The notes under the pieces were generated by a model, which was not told where the DNA came from, did no database searches, and worked only from the letters and a program-made list of their open reading frames with translations. A stretch of 64,000 nt of DNA. It comes from Bin87 sp965220055. GTDB lineage: Bacteria; Chloroflexota; Dehalococcoidia; Lucifugimonadales; UBA3495. This document shows, in pieces, positions 17,382 to 26,419 of the stretch (position 1 is its first letter; each line of letters starts with the position of its first letter). The position numbers and the translations under genes were made by a program. The DNA lies in the NCBI GenBank assembly GCA_965220055.1, contig CBDCPE010000004.1, positions 1,922,001 through 1,986,000 on the forward strand. Direction: 5' to 3'.

Positions 17382-18410
17382 TCGAAAGACCCTGGGCTGA
17401 TCTCCTGGAAATTGCCAAGCATCTTTTCGCAGTAGACCATGTTGTGTTTGCCCTTGCAGTCAACCGAGACCGGTTGGCCCACTCCATCCGTTCGCTCTAC
17501 GGCAATGATTTTGACGGGGCGGGATACCTGCGCCGTTTCTTCGACATTGATTTGAGACTCCCTGAACCCAGTCGTGAACGATTTATTGAACAGGCTCTCA
17601 GTTCCATCCAGTTAGACGGTTATTTCGACCGGACCTTGGACCAGCATGCGCTGGGTGAATATCGGCAGATCAAGTTGCTGTTTTCAGCCGTTTATGCTGC
17701 CTCGGACGTTAGCCTGCGTACCATCAATCAGGCGATCCACCATCTGGGGTTCATGTTGGCCACCTTACGTCCAAAAGCGCGGTTCCTCGGGTATTCTGCC
17801 GCAGTTGCGTTGATACTCCGAATCATGGACCAGGTCACGTATCGCGAGTTCATGAGTGCGGAAACCGAAGATACGGTAGTCGCGCAAAGGATATTCGCCA
17901 AAATCGATGTCGATGACGAACGGTGGGAGCACCAAAGGGCCTTGTTCGAGGCTGTACTCATCATAGGCACTCTGGAGATCTGGGATGAACGGAGTTACCT
18001 GCGGACAGGTTCCGCTACGGCTCTCATGGAGCGTTATCAGAACGTATTGGCAACTGACGCGGACGGAGGATCGCGAGATAGGTCAGTCGTGTATGCCCGT
18101 CGAGTACTGAACATGGTCAAAGGCTTTAGCCCGAATCCACCGAAGCGATGGGCCGTGGCGTTGACACCAGGGATGATGGGCAAGGGAAGGCGAACGGGGC
18201 AGGCCCGATTCCAATAGATGGGGATGAGGGCGGCGTGAGGTAGCCACACCGCTACGCTGATGGCGGCCCGCGGTGGCGATGCTGGGCGAAATTGTCAGGG
18301 TAGCGTGCAGCAAGAGACGCTCGGGGACCAGCTTGGCGCAAGGCTGCGCGGCGGTCGGATAGTCTGGTGAGTGGGTCAGCTCTCCGTCGGCGTTGACACC
18401 AGCGGTGCCG

Positions 18411-19804
18411 TCAGGCTGGGAGTGGAATTGCGCGCAGCCGTGCCCGGGCGCCACTGAACTGGTCTTCCCAGGGCCAGCGCTGTGGCAGATGCAAAGTGAG
18501 TTGGCGCGCCGAGCGGGTGAGCCGTCCGGCGATGGAGAAGAACCGTCGTCGGAGGGTCTTGGTGGTCACCACCGGCTCGCCCAGACCGATGCGCGCGGTC
18601 CAGCGTGCCAGGTTGTGGGCCATCACCTGGATGGCCAGCCAAGCGGCGTTGGCGGGGAAGCGGCCCGAGGGGAGATGGTTGAGGCCGACGCCGTACTTGC
18701 GGTCTCGGATGGCGTTCTCAATCTCGGCGTGATGGCGATGGCCGGCCTCCAGTTCCAGGGTGCCCAGTTCCAGGGTGTCCAGTTCCAGGGTGTCCCCGTC
18801 CCGGTCGGTGATGCAGCCGTGATAGCTGTAGGTGGCGAAGAGGGCCAGTTGGGAACCAGGCGTGGGCTTCACCCGCCGGACTATGAGCCGCACCGGCGCG
18901 GCATTGGGCGCACTCTGGAAGGCTCTGTAGGCGGTCTCGGCCACGTCGGCCGCGCCGTCCATCCAATAGGGGATCGGCGTCCAGTCCTCCTCGGGTATGG
19001 CCTCGATCAGGTTGCGCAGGCGGGCGTGCTGCCGGATGGTGATGGAGAAGCGGACATCCATATCGCGGCAAACCGCGACCAGGGCATAGGTGTAGAAGCC
19101 GCGGTCGGCGCGCACCGTGAGTGGTCCCCTGGCACCGGCGTAGCGCACCCGCCTCACCGTCTCACGCCGGAAGTGGGCGGCGCCCCGAACGGTGTTGGCG
19201 CGGCCCTGGCGCCGCCGAGACATCAGCACGTCGCCGGTTCCGGCGGCGATGGCCAGCAGCGGGGATAGCCCTGCTGCCCGGTATAGCTGTGGTGGCGCGC
19301 CCTTCCTGGGACAGTCCATAGGTCTCGCAGATGGTGGAGTCCAGGTCGATGGTCAACGGCGCGTGATTGTTCGAAGATCGGGGTCCCGCTAGCCGCTCAG
19401 GCCCAGGACAGCAACTCGCGGCTCACCCGGTCCAGTTGGCGGACGTGGCCCCACCGGAAGCTGCGCAGAAAGGTGCCCAGGGTGGATGGCGCCTTGGTGG
19501 ATGGCGCCTTGACTACGCCGCCGAGGGCGCCAGCCGTCCCGCCGGTGCGCAACACGTCGGCGTCGTCGATGCAGTCGCCACCAGCCAGGGCGGAAGCCAC
19601 CAGCGTCATCAGCAACAGGGTCATCAGCTTGTCGCCAGGATTGGCTCGGCCCGGCGCAGCTCCGAGGTCAACGTGGTTGTCGACGAGTTCACGCAGACCC
19701 AGGTGCTGGGCGAGGGTGACCGGAAGGAGCAGCCCAGCATTGGCCACCAGACGGTGGTCATCAAAGGTGACTTGGACACGGTCGGGGTCGTTGCGTGGTA
19801 GCAT
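18411..19804 (-). pseudogene. IS1380-family transposase, broken
   Basis: Similar over its length to the intact 441-aa transposase at 33458. N-terminal piece 19804-19397 (VQVTFDDHRLVANAGLLLPVTLAQHLGL); C-terminal piece 19319-18411 (RQHARLRNLIEAIPEEDWTPIPYWMDG and later HAEIENAIRDRKYGVGLNHLPSGRF). About 40 bp between 19319 and 19397 are altered so that TIDLDSTICETYG falls in another frame. It also contains in-frame tandem amplifications: LELGT-type repeats at 18762-18795 and an APSTK duplication at 19482-19512. Confidence 0.85.
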
Positions 19805-19910
19805 CTATTGCGTGCTCCTGGTCTCGGGTCGGTTTTGTCTTTCCAAAACCATTGTCCCCGAAGCACAGGAGCACTTTCTTATCCCTTCAGCACGCCGCCA
19901 CACTCATCTT

Positions 19911-19958
19911 TTCGGTGGATTGGGGTTTCGGTGGATTGGGGTTTCGGAGGATTGGGGT
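19911..19958. repeat. Three tandem copies of a 16-bp unit at the IS1380 end
   Basis: ttcggtggattggggt repeated at 19911, 19927 and (one mismatch) 19943. The unit equals the terminal inverted repeat of the IS1380 element, which the intact copy has once. This suggests slippage or abortive transposition at this end. Confidence 0.85.
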
Positions 19959-20164
19959 TTCGGAATGAAGCGGCGATGGGAACGCCTCCTGGATTTCTAC
20001 ATGCAGCGCGAAGGCTGGAGTTGCTTTCTCCCGACTTGGTGGGCGAGTCCGGAGACGGAACATGACCGCACCTCCCCAATTTGACGTTACCTGAGTACGA
20101 CTGCAACTCGGAGAGGCTACTCCCTGATCCGGCTATCGTGCTGATGCGAGGAGTGCGGGATAGA

Positions 20165-20600
20165 TCACCCGAGTTCTGTTCGCCGTTTTGTCGGTACGGT
20201 CAGCGTCGTCTGCGCCGCACGGCCCGCAACGGTTCGGACACCTGCGTATTGTCCTCCATTGGCCAATTGTCGTTCCAGCTCGGTGAAGGCATCGATGAGT
20301 TCGGGAGCTTCAAAAGCGCAGGTACGCCAGTCGACGTTGATCTGAACCAACACGCCGGCGACCACCAGGCGGTCAACAACCTGATTGGCTGCCTGGAATG
20401 AACGGTCGATCAGCTCTACCGCGGTCGTCACGGTGAGCACTGGAGCCGCAGGCAACGTCCCGAAAACCCGGTGCATCGCTCAGTAGCGGCATGGATTTCT
20501 GGCCCTTTCGCGTCAAGCCGCCCGCAATCGGCGCGCCCGTTTCTCGCACTGTTGGGCATCCGGCACTGCCCGCTGACACGCTTCGGCAAAGAGTGCAACC
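20165..20600 (-). pseudogene. Fic-family protein, C-terminal remnant
   Basis: Reading 20600 down to 20165 gives RVALFAEACQRAVPDAQQCE, two in-frame stops, then FGTLPAAPVLTVTTAVELID followed by SFQAANQVVDRLVVAGVLVQ and FEAPELIDAFTELERQLA. This is the winged-helix C-terminus seen in Fic-domain proteins (PVLTV...F..AN..VDRLV.AGVL). The catalytic Fic core (HPFxxGNGR) is absent. Stops at about 20496 and 20526 confirm decay. It lies between IS1380 copy A and a MITE. Confidence 0.65.
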
Positions 20601-20618
20601 CGGCCGGACGGCTCACCC

Positions 20619-20738
20619 ACGGTCTTTCGATTATCCAGTTTCGCTTTGCTGCCGACGGGGTATCCCGGTATACACTCATCGCTCGGATCGTCGGATGTGG
20701 CCGAGCATCGTCATCCCTCAGCATTATCGAAAGGTCCT
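20619..20738. mobile_element. ISAs1-related MITE, about 120 bp
   Basis: Ends acggtctttcgattat and, reversed, aggacctttcgataat are imperfect inverted repeats that match the ISAs1 ends at 15404/17393. The direct repeat cggctcaccc flanks it at 20609-20618 and 20741-20750 (the match extends to gacggctcaccca), the same 10-bp duplication length as the ISAs1 copy. It has no coding capacity, so it must have been mobilised in trans. Confidence 0.75.
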
Positions 20739-20836
20739 GACGGCTCACCCATCCGAGCCGTCCCGCCTTATGTTATTCCCGTACACTCAACGACTCGATC
20801 CATCTCTGCTCGGGCACCGATGCCAACCCGCTGTCG

Positions 20837-20842
20837 TATAAT
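20837..20842 (+). promoter_or_regulatory. Putative -10 box (tataat) for the DUF1015 gene
   Basis: tcgTATAATgc, 35 nt before the start codon at 20877. No good -35 hexamer is visible 17 nt upstream. Confidence 0.4.
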
Positions 20843-20876
20843 GCAGCCCAACTGATCTCTCGGAGCCCTACCAGCC

Positions 20877-22160
20877 ATGGCCACCATCAAACCTTTCCGC
20901 GGTTGCCGTTACGATCCCACCGCGGTGGGTAACCTCTCCGCTGTCATCTGCCCCCCCTACGACATGATCGGTCCGCAACTGAAGTCCGAACTTCAGCAGC
21001 GCAGCCCCTACAACGCAGTGCACCTCGAGGGCGGCGAACAGCCCGATCCGGTGGATCCTCAGGCCGGCTATCAACACGCAGCGGGATTGTTCGAACGCTG
21101 GCTCGCCGACAGTGTGATACGCCGGGACGATGCGGCCTCGTTCTACTTGATGCGGCATGCCTACTACTTCGGCGGACGCCGCTACCAGCACCTCGGATTG
21201 TTTGCCGACGTGCTGGTTGAGGACTACGACGCCGGATCCGTTTTGCCTCACGAGTTTACCCGCGAACCGTCCGTGCTGGATCGGGTGGCGTTGCTGGACG
21301 CCTGCCAGGCCCAGTTCAGCCCGATCATGTCCCTGTATCGCGACTCGGACGGCGATCTCCAGCGCGTGTTTGACGATATCGTCTCCGCGCCACCGGACGC
21401 GTCAGCGGCCACTCCTGCCGGCGGAAACGCGGAGTTCTGGTGCATTGCCGATGCCGCCGCCCAGGCAAAAATCATCGATACCTTCGCCGGTCGCCCCGTC
21501 TTTCTGGCCGACGGCCACCACCGTTACGAAGCGGCCCTCCGCTACCGCCGGAGGCAGTCCGATGCCCGGCAGTCCGATGACCTCGCCGCCAGCAACTACG
21601 TGATGATGACGCTGGTCGAGTTTGACGATCCCGGCCTCCTGTTGCTCCCCTACCACCGGGTCGCCGGCGGAATGTCATCCGACCAACTCGATGCCGTGCG
21701 CTCCAAAATGGGCGAGTATTTCGAGTCGCGGCCCTTGAACCCCAACATCACGCCGGCAGCAGCCGTTTCCGATGTTGCCCGCGTCGGCGGGAGTGCCCAC
21801 TGCTTCGCTGTCTTCTGGGCTGACGCCCCGCCGACCATTCACACCCTGCGCCCCGGGGTGGACTGGGCTTCCTGGGGTCAACTGGCGGTCTCCGAGGCGT
21901 GGGTGCTGCAGGAGCGCGTCCTGTCGCCGGTCTTGGGAGACGCCATGCCCCAGTGCATCGACTACAATCCAGACCACGAGGCCATTGTCCAGCAGGTCAA
22001 CGTCGGGGAGCAGCAGGCGGCGATACTGCTGAAACCGTTCCCGCTGGAACCCTTCCGCCAGATCGTCAGCGCCGGCAACCGCCTGCCTCCCAAGTCCACC
22101 TTCTTCTACCCGAAACTCCCCACCGGGTTGGTGATCAACCAGCTTTCGGGCAGCATCTGA
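20877..22160 (+). CDS. DUF1015 family protein
   Basis: 427-aa DUF1015 protein, a widespread family of unknown function sometimes located near serine or phosphoserine metabolism genes. Signatures are the N-terminal KPFRGCRYDP and AVICPPYDMIGP, SPYNAVHLEGGEQ, FLADGHHRYEAALRYR (the best conserved motif), and the C-terminal SKVTFFYPKLPTGLVI-like segment. Length and architecture are complete. A Uma2 gene follows 16 bp later, so the two are probably co-transcribed. Confidence 0.92.
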   Translation: MATIKPFRGCRYDPTAVGNLSAVICPPYDMIGPQLKSELQQRSPYNAVHLEGGEQPDPVDPQAGYQHAAGLFERWLADSVIRRDDAASFYLMRHAYYFGGRRYQHLGLFADVLVEDYDAGSVLPHEFTREPSVLDRVALLDACQAQFSPIMSLYRDSDGDLQRVFDDIVSAPPDASAATPAGGNAEFWCIADAAAQAKIIDTFAGRPVFLADGHHRYEAALRYRRRQSDARQSDDLAASNYVMMTLVEFDDPGLLLLPYHRVAGGMSSDQLDAVRSKMGEYFESRPLNPNITPAAAVSDVARVGGSAHCFAVFWADAPPTIHTLRPGVDWASWGQLAVSEAWVLQERVLSPVLGDAMPQCIDYNPDHEAIVQQVNVGEQQAAILLKPFPLEPFRQIVSAGNRLPPKSTFFYPKLPTGLVINQLSGSI

Positions 22161-22176
22161 TCCGCGAGGCCAAGCC

Positions 22177-22761
22177 ATGACCACAACTGCCTTGCCCTTA
22201 CAAACATCCACGCCGACCCGGCGCCGTTTCACGGTGGATGAATACTGCGCCATGGAACAAGCCTCGGTGTTCCATCCGGAGGAACGCATCGAGTTGGTCA
22301 ACGGAGAATTAATCACGATGGCGCCAATCGGAGAACCACATGCCGACGGGGCGGACAGGCTGGGAAGTGACCTGATCTACCGGCTACACGGGCGGGCGAG
22401 AGTTCGCGTACAAGGTCCGGTTCAGCTCGACGACCTGAACCTGCCCATGCCGGATATCGCTGTGTTGCGGTTGAGCAACGATTACCACCGGATGCACCCC
22501 ACCCCTGACGACGTGCTCCTGGTGATCGAAATCGCGGACAGCTCGCTACATTACGATCGCGAGGTGAAACTCCCGCGCTACGCCGTCGCCGGCATCCCCG
22601 AAGTATGGATCGCCAGCGTTCCGGCCCGGCAGGTGGAAGCCTTCCACGACCCGGTTGATGGCGTGTACCAGAGCAGTAGGGTCGTCCCCTCCGACGGCAA
22701 GATCAGCCCCCGGGCGTTCCCTGACGTGGTGCTGACGGTTGGTGAATTCCTGCTCGAGTGA
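22177..22761 (+). CDS. Uma2-family putative nuclease (paralog 2 of 5)
   Basis: 194-aa Uma2 protein of the shorter, canonical form: RRFTVDEYCAMEQASVFHPEERIELVNGELITMAPIG at the N-terminus, then LNLPMPDIAVLRLS, DVLLVIEIADSSLHYDREVKLPRYAVAGIPEVWIASVPARQVEAF. The PD, EIA and K residues of the PD-(D/E)XK core are present. It belongs to a different subgroup from the other four Uma2 genes here, which share a PPDFxLEVAS motif and EYWRFD. Confidence 0.9.
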   Translation: MTTTALPLQTSTPTRRRFTVDEYCAMEQASVFHPEERIELVNGELITMAPIGEPHADGADRLGSDLIYRLHGRARVRVQGPVQLDDLNLPMPDIAVLRLSNDYHRMHPTPDDVLLVIEIADSSLHYDREVKLPRYAVAGIPEVWIASVPARQVEAFHDPVDGVYQSSRVVPSDGKISPRAFPDVVLTVGEFLLE

Positions 22762-22814
22762 CCCGGCGGCGAGGTTCCGTACCAACGCCGTCGCCGGCCG
22801 TATTCGTAAATCCT

Positions 22815-22823
22815 TGCTATAAT
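22815..22823 (+). promoter_or_regulatory. Extended -10 promoter element
   Basis: tgcTATAAT with no recognisable -35, 120 nt before the aminotransferase start. Matching tgcTAtaaT-type elements precede other genes here (38982, 47028, 35027), so this looks like the local housekeeping promoter style. Confidence 0.55.
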
Positions 22824-22942
22824 ACTCGCCGCGTGTGAGCATCATGTTGCTGGTATTTGCCGCGCTGTAGCGAACCGATTTGCGGCCCTGTACCGCATCA
22901 TTGCCCGAATCCCCCGATTGGCTGACCCCAGGAGCTTTCCCG

Positions 22943-24058
22943 ATGACCTTGACCAAAATTGAGCCCCAAAACCTCCGAACCCCCGGCCCAACCCCCATCC
23001 CCAACGATATCGTCGACGAGATGTCCCTGCCCATGATCAACCACCGGGGTCCGGAGTTCAAGGAGCTGATCGAGGCCACCACCGTCGGTCTGAAGCAGGT
23101 CTTCATGACCACCAATGACCTCTACATCCTCACCTCCAGCGGCACGGGCGCCCTGGAGGCTGCGGTGGTCAACACCCTGTCCCCCGGCGATAAGGTCATC
23201 GCCGCCACCGCCGGCTCGTTCGGCGACCGCTTCGTGCAGATCGCCGAGGGCTATGGCGCCGACGTGATCCGCATGGATTTCGAATGGGGTGACGCCATCG
23301 ACCCCGAGGCCATACGCGCCGAGCTCCACAAGGACCCGGAAATCAAGGCCGTGCTGGTAACGCACAACGAGACCTCCACCGGGGTGACCCATGACCTGGA
23401 ATCCATCGCTCGGATTGTCAAGGGCGAGTTTAACAAGCTGCTGCTGGTTGACGCCGTTAGCAGCCTGGGCTGCATCCCCCTGCCGGTGGACGGCTGGAAT
23501 TGCGACCTGGTGGCCACCGGCTCCCAGAAGGGTTTCATGATCCCGCCGGGGCTGGCCTTCATCAGCATCAGCGCCCGCGGCTGGGAAGCCTATGAGGACG
23601 CCAAGATACCGCGCTTCTACTTCGACCTGATGGCTGCCGAGCGTTCCCTGTCCCGCGGGCAAACCCCGTGGACTCCCAACGTCGCCCTGCTCTACGGACT
23701 GCGGCTGGGGCTGGACCACATTCTTGGTGAGGGCCTGGAGAATGTCTACGAACGGCACGCCGAGGTCGCCGCGTACTGTCGCGCCGGCGTCAAGGCCCTG
23801 GGTCTGGAGCTTCTTGCCAACGACGAGTCCCGCGCCTCCAACACCGTCACCGGCATCAAGATGCCCGAGGACATTGACGGCGGCAGGTTCATGTCGATGA
23901 TGCGCGAGGATGAAGGCGTGGTTCTCGCCGGCGGCCAGGGCAAGCTCACCGGCCACTGCTTCCGCATCGGCCACCTGGGCTGGGTGACCAAGGATGACAT
24001 CACCGAGGTGATGGAGGCCCTGGAGCGCGTCCTTCCCAAGGTGGGTTTCAAAGGCTAA
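22943..24058 (+). CDS. Class V pyridoxal-phosphate aminotransferase (serine/alanine-glyoxylate type)
   Basis: 371-aa aminotransferase. RTPGPTPIPNDIVDEMSLPMINHRGPEF at the start is the classic opening of alanine-glyoxylate and serine-glyoxylate aminotransferases; SSGTGALEAAVVNTLSPGDKV contacts PLP phosphate; LLLVDAVSSLGCIPLPVD holds the PLP-pairing Asp; DLVATGSQKGFMIPPGLAF holds the Schiff-base Lys. The start is ATG 22943, with CAGGAG 8 nt upstream. A palindromic repeat follows 17 bp after the stop. The amino donor cannot be decided from sequence. Confidence 0.92.
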   Translation: MTLTKIEPQNLRTPGPTPIPNDIVDEMSLPMINHRGPEFKELIEATTVGLKQVFMTTNDLYILTSSGTGALEAAVVNTLSPGDKVIAATAGSFGDRFVQIAEGYGADVIRMDFEWGDAIDPEAIRAELHKDPEIKAVLVTHNETSTGVTHDLESIARIVKGEFNKLLLVDAVSSLGCIPLPVDGWNCDLVATGSQKGFMIPPGLAFISISARGWEAYEDAKIPRFYFDLMAAERSLSRGQTPWTPNVALLYGLRLGLDHILGEGLENVYERHAEVAAYCRAGVKALGLELLANDESRASNTVTGIKMPEDIDGGRFMSMMREDEGVVLAGGQGKLTGHCFRIGHLGWVTKDDITEVMEALERVLPKVGFKG

Positions 24059-24075
24059 TTCACACACGACATTCC

Positions 24076-24103
24076 GTAGGGGCGAGTGATCATTCGCCCC
24101 TGC
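24076..24103. repeat. Dispersed palindromic repeat, copy 3
   Basis: gtaggggcgagt and cattcgcccctgc arms. The two differences from copy 1 both turn Watson-Crick pairs into G-T (G-U in RNA) wobbles, so the hairpin survives. It lies 17 bp after the aminotransferase stop and just before the coiled-coil gene. Confidence 0.8.
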
Positions 24104-24117
24104 GCGTATCCGTTGTC

Positions 24118-24579
24118 ATGTCTTCTGTTTCTCAACTGCAACAGGCAATGGCGGCCCTCCGGCTGTCCCTGGCGGAAATTCGCCATAAGGAAGAACAGCT
24201 GGACGCGAGCATCGCCCAGTTCCGCACCCAGTTGCGCCGCCTGCCCCGGCAGACCATCTACGGCCGCGCCCCGCTGGACATGGCCCTATCGGCAATGGGC
24301 GAGATCGAAGAGCGGCTGCAGGACGCCGAGGACAACCATCGGCGCGTGCTGTCCATCAAGAAGGCGGCGTTGGACGAACTCGCCGCCCTGGAATCGGTGC
24401 AGCAGGTCGATCAGGCTCGCAAGGAACTGGCCCAACTGAAACAGCAGGCCGCGCACAACGGCGCGTCAGGGGAATCTGCCGCGGAAATCCGCCGCCTCGA
24501 ACAGTTCATAGCAGAGCACAGCAAGCGCGCCGAGTTGGCGATCACCGCCAGCTTCGAGGAGCGGCGCGGCCAGCGTTAG
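24118..24579 (+). CDS. Hypothetical coiled-coil protein
   Basis: 153 aa, nearly all helical with heptad-like spacing: LQQAMAALRLSLAEIRHKEEQL, MGEIEERLQDAEDNHRRVL, LESVQQVDQARKELAQLKQQ and EIRRLEQFIAEHSKRAELA. No membrane segment or known domain is seen. It stands between the aminotransferase and an LLM oxidoreductase on the same strand. Function unknown; it could be a structural or partner protein. Confidence 0.65.
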   Translation: MSSVSQLQQAMAALRLSLAEIRHKEEQLDASIAQFRTQLRRLPRQTIYGRAPLDMALSAMGEIEERLQDAEDNHRRVLSIKKAALDELAALESVQQVDQARKELAQLKQQAAHNGASGESAAEIRRLEQFIAEHSKRAELAITASFEERRGQR

Positions 24580-24728
24580 CATTTGTCCCACGACCCGGTC
24601 GAAGCCTGAAAAATGCACGCCGCTTTCCACCCTCGGGCCGGCCGGCGGGCCAAGCCCCAGCGCGTTATTCGCAGCCCATTGCACAATGTTGGCGGCAACG
24701 CCAGAAAGGATCGCAGGAGCATCACAGC

Positions 24729-25832
24729 ATGAAAGCATCCTATCTTGGCGCCATGGGATACGCCCACCGGCGGGACTTCCCGCCCACCTGGCCCACGCCG
24801 CCATCGTACAGCGACCCCCAAACCTCGGTGCAGAGCTACCAGGATGGCATGGAAGAATGCGAGTTCGCCGAGGAAATGGGCTTTGAGTGGGTCAGCTTCT
24901 CCGAGCACCACTACTCGGGCCGCATCGCCACCGGAACGCCGGCGGTGATGGCTGCCGCCGTGGCCGAGCGGTGCAAGTCGGTCAAGATCGCCATGCTGGG
25001 CCCGCTGCTGCCGCTCAATAACCCGGTTCGGGCGGCCGAGGAACTCGCCCTGCTGGACAACATCACCAACGGCCGCCTGGTGATGGGATTCCTGCGCGGC
25101 ACGCCCAACGAGGACCAGGTGTATGGCGTTCATCCCTCCGAAGGCCGAGGCCGGCTGCTGGAAGGTATGGACCTGATCCTCAAGGCCATGACCGAACCGG
25201 AGCCCTTCTCCTGGGAAGGGCGATATTACAAGTACCGCACCGTGGCGGTGTGGCCCCGTCCGGTGCAGCAACCCTTCCCGTCCGCCCTGGTGGCCACCCG
25301 CAGCGACGACGCCGTGCAATACGCCGCCGCGCACGGCATGGGCCTTGGCGTATCCTTCGTGCCCGCGGAACAGGTGGCCGGCATCACCGACAAGTACCTG
25401 CACTGGTGCGACGAGGCCGGCTGGCAGCCGGAACCGGACCAACTGGTTTTTCGCGGCAGCATCTACCTGGCGGAAACCGACCGCCAGGCGCAGGACTGGT
25501 TCCAGGCGCAGACCGATCAGGGTCGCGCTCCCGGCATGGCCCTGCGCTCCTCCGTGTCACAGGTGATCCAGGCCTCCCGCGCCGGCCACGACGTTGACTA
25601 CCGCAACGTGTTCGCCGGCAGCGCCAGCGGCGACATCGTGGGCGGAGCGCCGGGCCTCACCTTCGTCGGCGGTCCCGATACCGTTTTCGAGCAGATCAAG
25701 GCCTACCATGACCAATGCGGCACCGGCGTCATCGACCTGTTCTTCCAGCAACCGAGCTTGACCCACCGGGACGTCATGACCGAGATTGACCTGTTCGGCC
25801 GCGAGGTCCTGCCTCGCCTCAAGGAGTTGTAG
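24729..25832 (+). CDS. LLM-class flavin-dependent oxidoreductase, paralog 2
   Basis: 367-aa luciferase-like TIM barrel. Typical segments are EECEFAEEMGFEWVSFSEHHYSGRI, KIAMLGPLLPLNNPVRAAEELALLDNITNGRLVMGFLRGTPNEDQVYG and FVGGPDTVFEQIKAYHDQCGTGVIDLFF. The bacterial-luciferase-like SEHHY pattern suggests a flavin monooxygenase or reductase. The GTG of an alpha/beta hydrolase gene begins 3 nt after its stop, so both are in one operon. Confidence 0.9.
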   Translation: MKASYLGAMGYAHRRDFPPTWPTPPSYSDPQTSVQSYQDGMEECEFAEEMGFEWVSFSEHHYSGRIATGTPAVMAAAVAERCKSVKIAMLGPLLPLNNPVRAAEELALLDNITNGRLVMGFLRGTPNEDQVYGVHPSEGRGRLLEGMDLILKAMTEPEPFSWEGRYYKYRTVAVWPRPVQQPFPSALVATRSDDAVQYAAAHGMGLGVSFVPAEQVAGITDKYLHWCDEAGWQPEPDQLVFRGSIYLAETDRQAQDWFQAQTDQGRAPGMALRSSVSQVIQASRAGHDVDYRNVFAGSASGDIVGGAPGLTFVGGPDTVFEQIKAYHDQCGTGVIDLFFQQPSLTHRDVMTEIDLFGREVLPRLKEL

Positions 25833-25834
25833 CC

Positions 25835-26410
25835 GTGGCGTCGGACCAGATGCGTGAGACCGTCGTCATCGTCGACGGGTCCGAACAGCCTTCGACCAAC
25901 TTGCGGGATGGCCTGGCCCAACGGTGGTTGATCCTGGAACCGCGCCTGGATGACTTTACGGCCGGGGCGGAGGAACAACTCGCCGCTGCGGTCGGCCCAT
26001 TGGCATCCGGACAATACGGGCTGATCGGAGTTTCGGCCGGCGCGTCCGTGGCCATCCAACACGCCCGGCGTTCCCCCGAGCGGGTGACGGCGCTGGTCCT
26101 GGTGGCGCCGCTAGCGATACGACCCGCCGGAGATGCTCTCAGCGGTGGCGCCACGGACCTGGAAAGCAGTCTCGGCGAAATCCAATGTCCCACTCTGGTG
26201 GTGTTCGGCCAGGCAGACACGCGGGTGGCTCCCGAGGCCGCCAGCATCTACCGCAGCCGCATCCCCAACTGCAACATTGCCTTCGTGTACGACGCTGGCC
26301 ACCACATCGCCGCTGAACGGCCTCAGGCCCTGCTGAATCTCGTTGGCGACTACCTCGAAAGGCGCGAGACCTTCATCGTGCAGAACCGCAGCGGCGCGAT
26401 CAACCCCTGA
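25835..26410 (+). CDS. Alpha/beta-fold hydrolase
   Basis: 191-aa small alpha/beta hydrolase. The nucleophile elbow GVSAGAS supplies the Ser; the acid is probably in VVFGQADTRVAPE, and the His in YDAGHHIAAERP, giving the Ser-Asp-His order. The cap domain is minimal. It starts with GTG 25835, 3 nt after the LLM gene stop, which suggests it acts on the product or substrate of that oxidoreductase. The substrate is unknown. Confidence 0.82.
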   Translation: MASDQMRETVVIVDGSEQPSTNLRDGLAQRWLILEPRLDDFTAGAEEQLAAAVGPLASGQYGLIGVSAGASVAIQHARRSPERVTALVLVAPLAIRPAGDALSGGATDLESSLGEIQCPTLVVFGQADTRVAPEAASIYRSRIPNCNIAFVYDAGHHIAAERPQALLNLVGDYLERRETFIVQNRSGAINP

Positions 26411-26419
26411 CCCCCATCG

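Larger units (their letters stand above)
15404..17394 (+). mobile_element. ISAs1-family element, decayed, carrying a nested IS5 element
   Basis: Ends are imperfect inverted repeats: ggggtttttcgattatt at 15404 and, reading inward from the right, agggtctttcgattatt ending near 17393. The 10-bp direct repeat ggctgatctc flanks it at 15394-15403 and 17395-17404. Without the nested IS5 the remaining element is only about 1.1 kb. It interrupts the KAP NTPase between RCRPSYAADL and LEIAKHLF. Confidence 0.88.
13964..18129 (+). pseudogene. KAP-family P-loop NTPase, broken by three insertion sequences
   Basis: Three segments make up one gene: 13964-14229, 15039-15403 and 17405 to about 18129. Segment 1 has EDNPFANDLLDRE and the Walker A loop in IDGPWRSGKTTFLRMW, then FNAWETDFSGDTFL. 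Segment 2 ends in LPLVVVIDELDRCRPSYAADL (Walker B). Segment 3 resumes exactly with LEIAKHLFAVDHVVFALAV and NRDRLAHSIRSLYG. Removing the elements and one duplication copy restores the frame at both sites. It carries further damage: a probable one-base loss in the A-run at 13987-13990, a frame change between 15081 and 15111, and a C-terminus cut by IS1380. The probable start is GTG 13964 after ggtgag. KAP NTPases are membrane-associated and occur in phage-defence settings. Confidence 0.85.
18130..19958 (-). mobile_element. IS1380-family element, degenerate copy A
   Basis: Left end cccgaatccaccgaag matches the left end of the intact copy at 33192; the right end carries the same ttcggtggattgggg inverted repeat, here present three times in tandem. 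No clean target duplication is visible (tttag before, tttcg after). It cuts off the C-terminus of the KAP NTPase. The transposase inside is broken. Confidence 0.8.

Noticed and set aside
20428..20748. 107-codon minus-strand open frame over the MITE
   Set aside because: It runs through the MITE and the Fic remnant in a non-coding frame; amino-acid composition is not protein-like.
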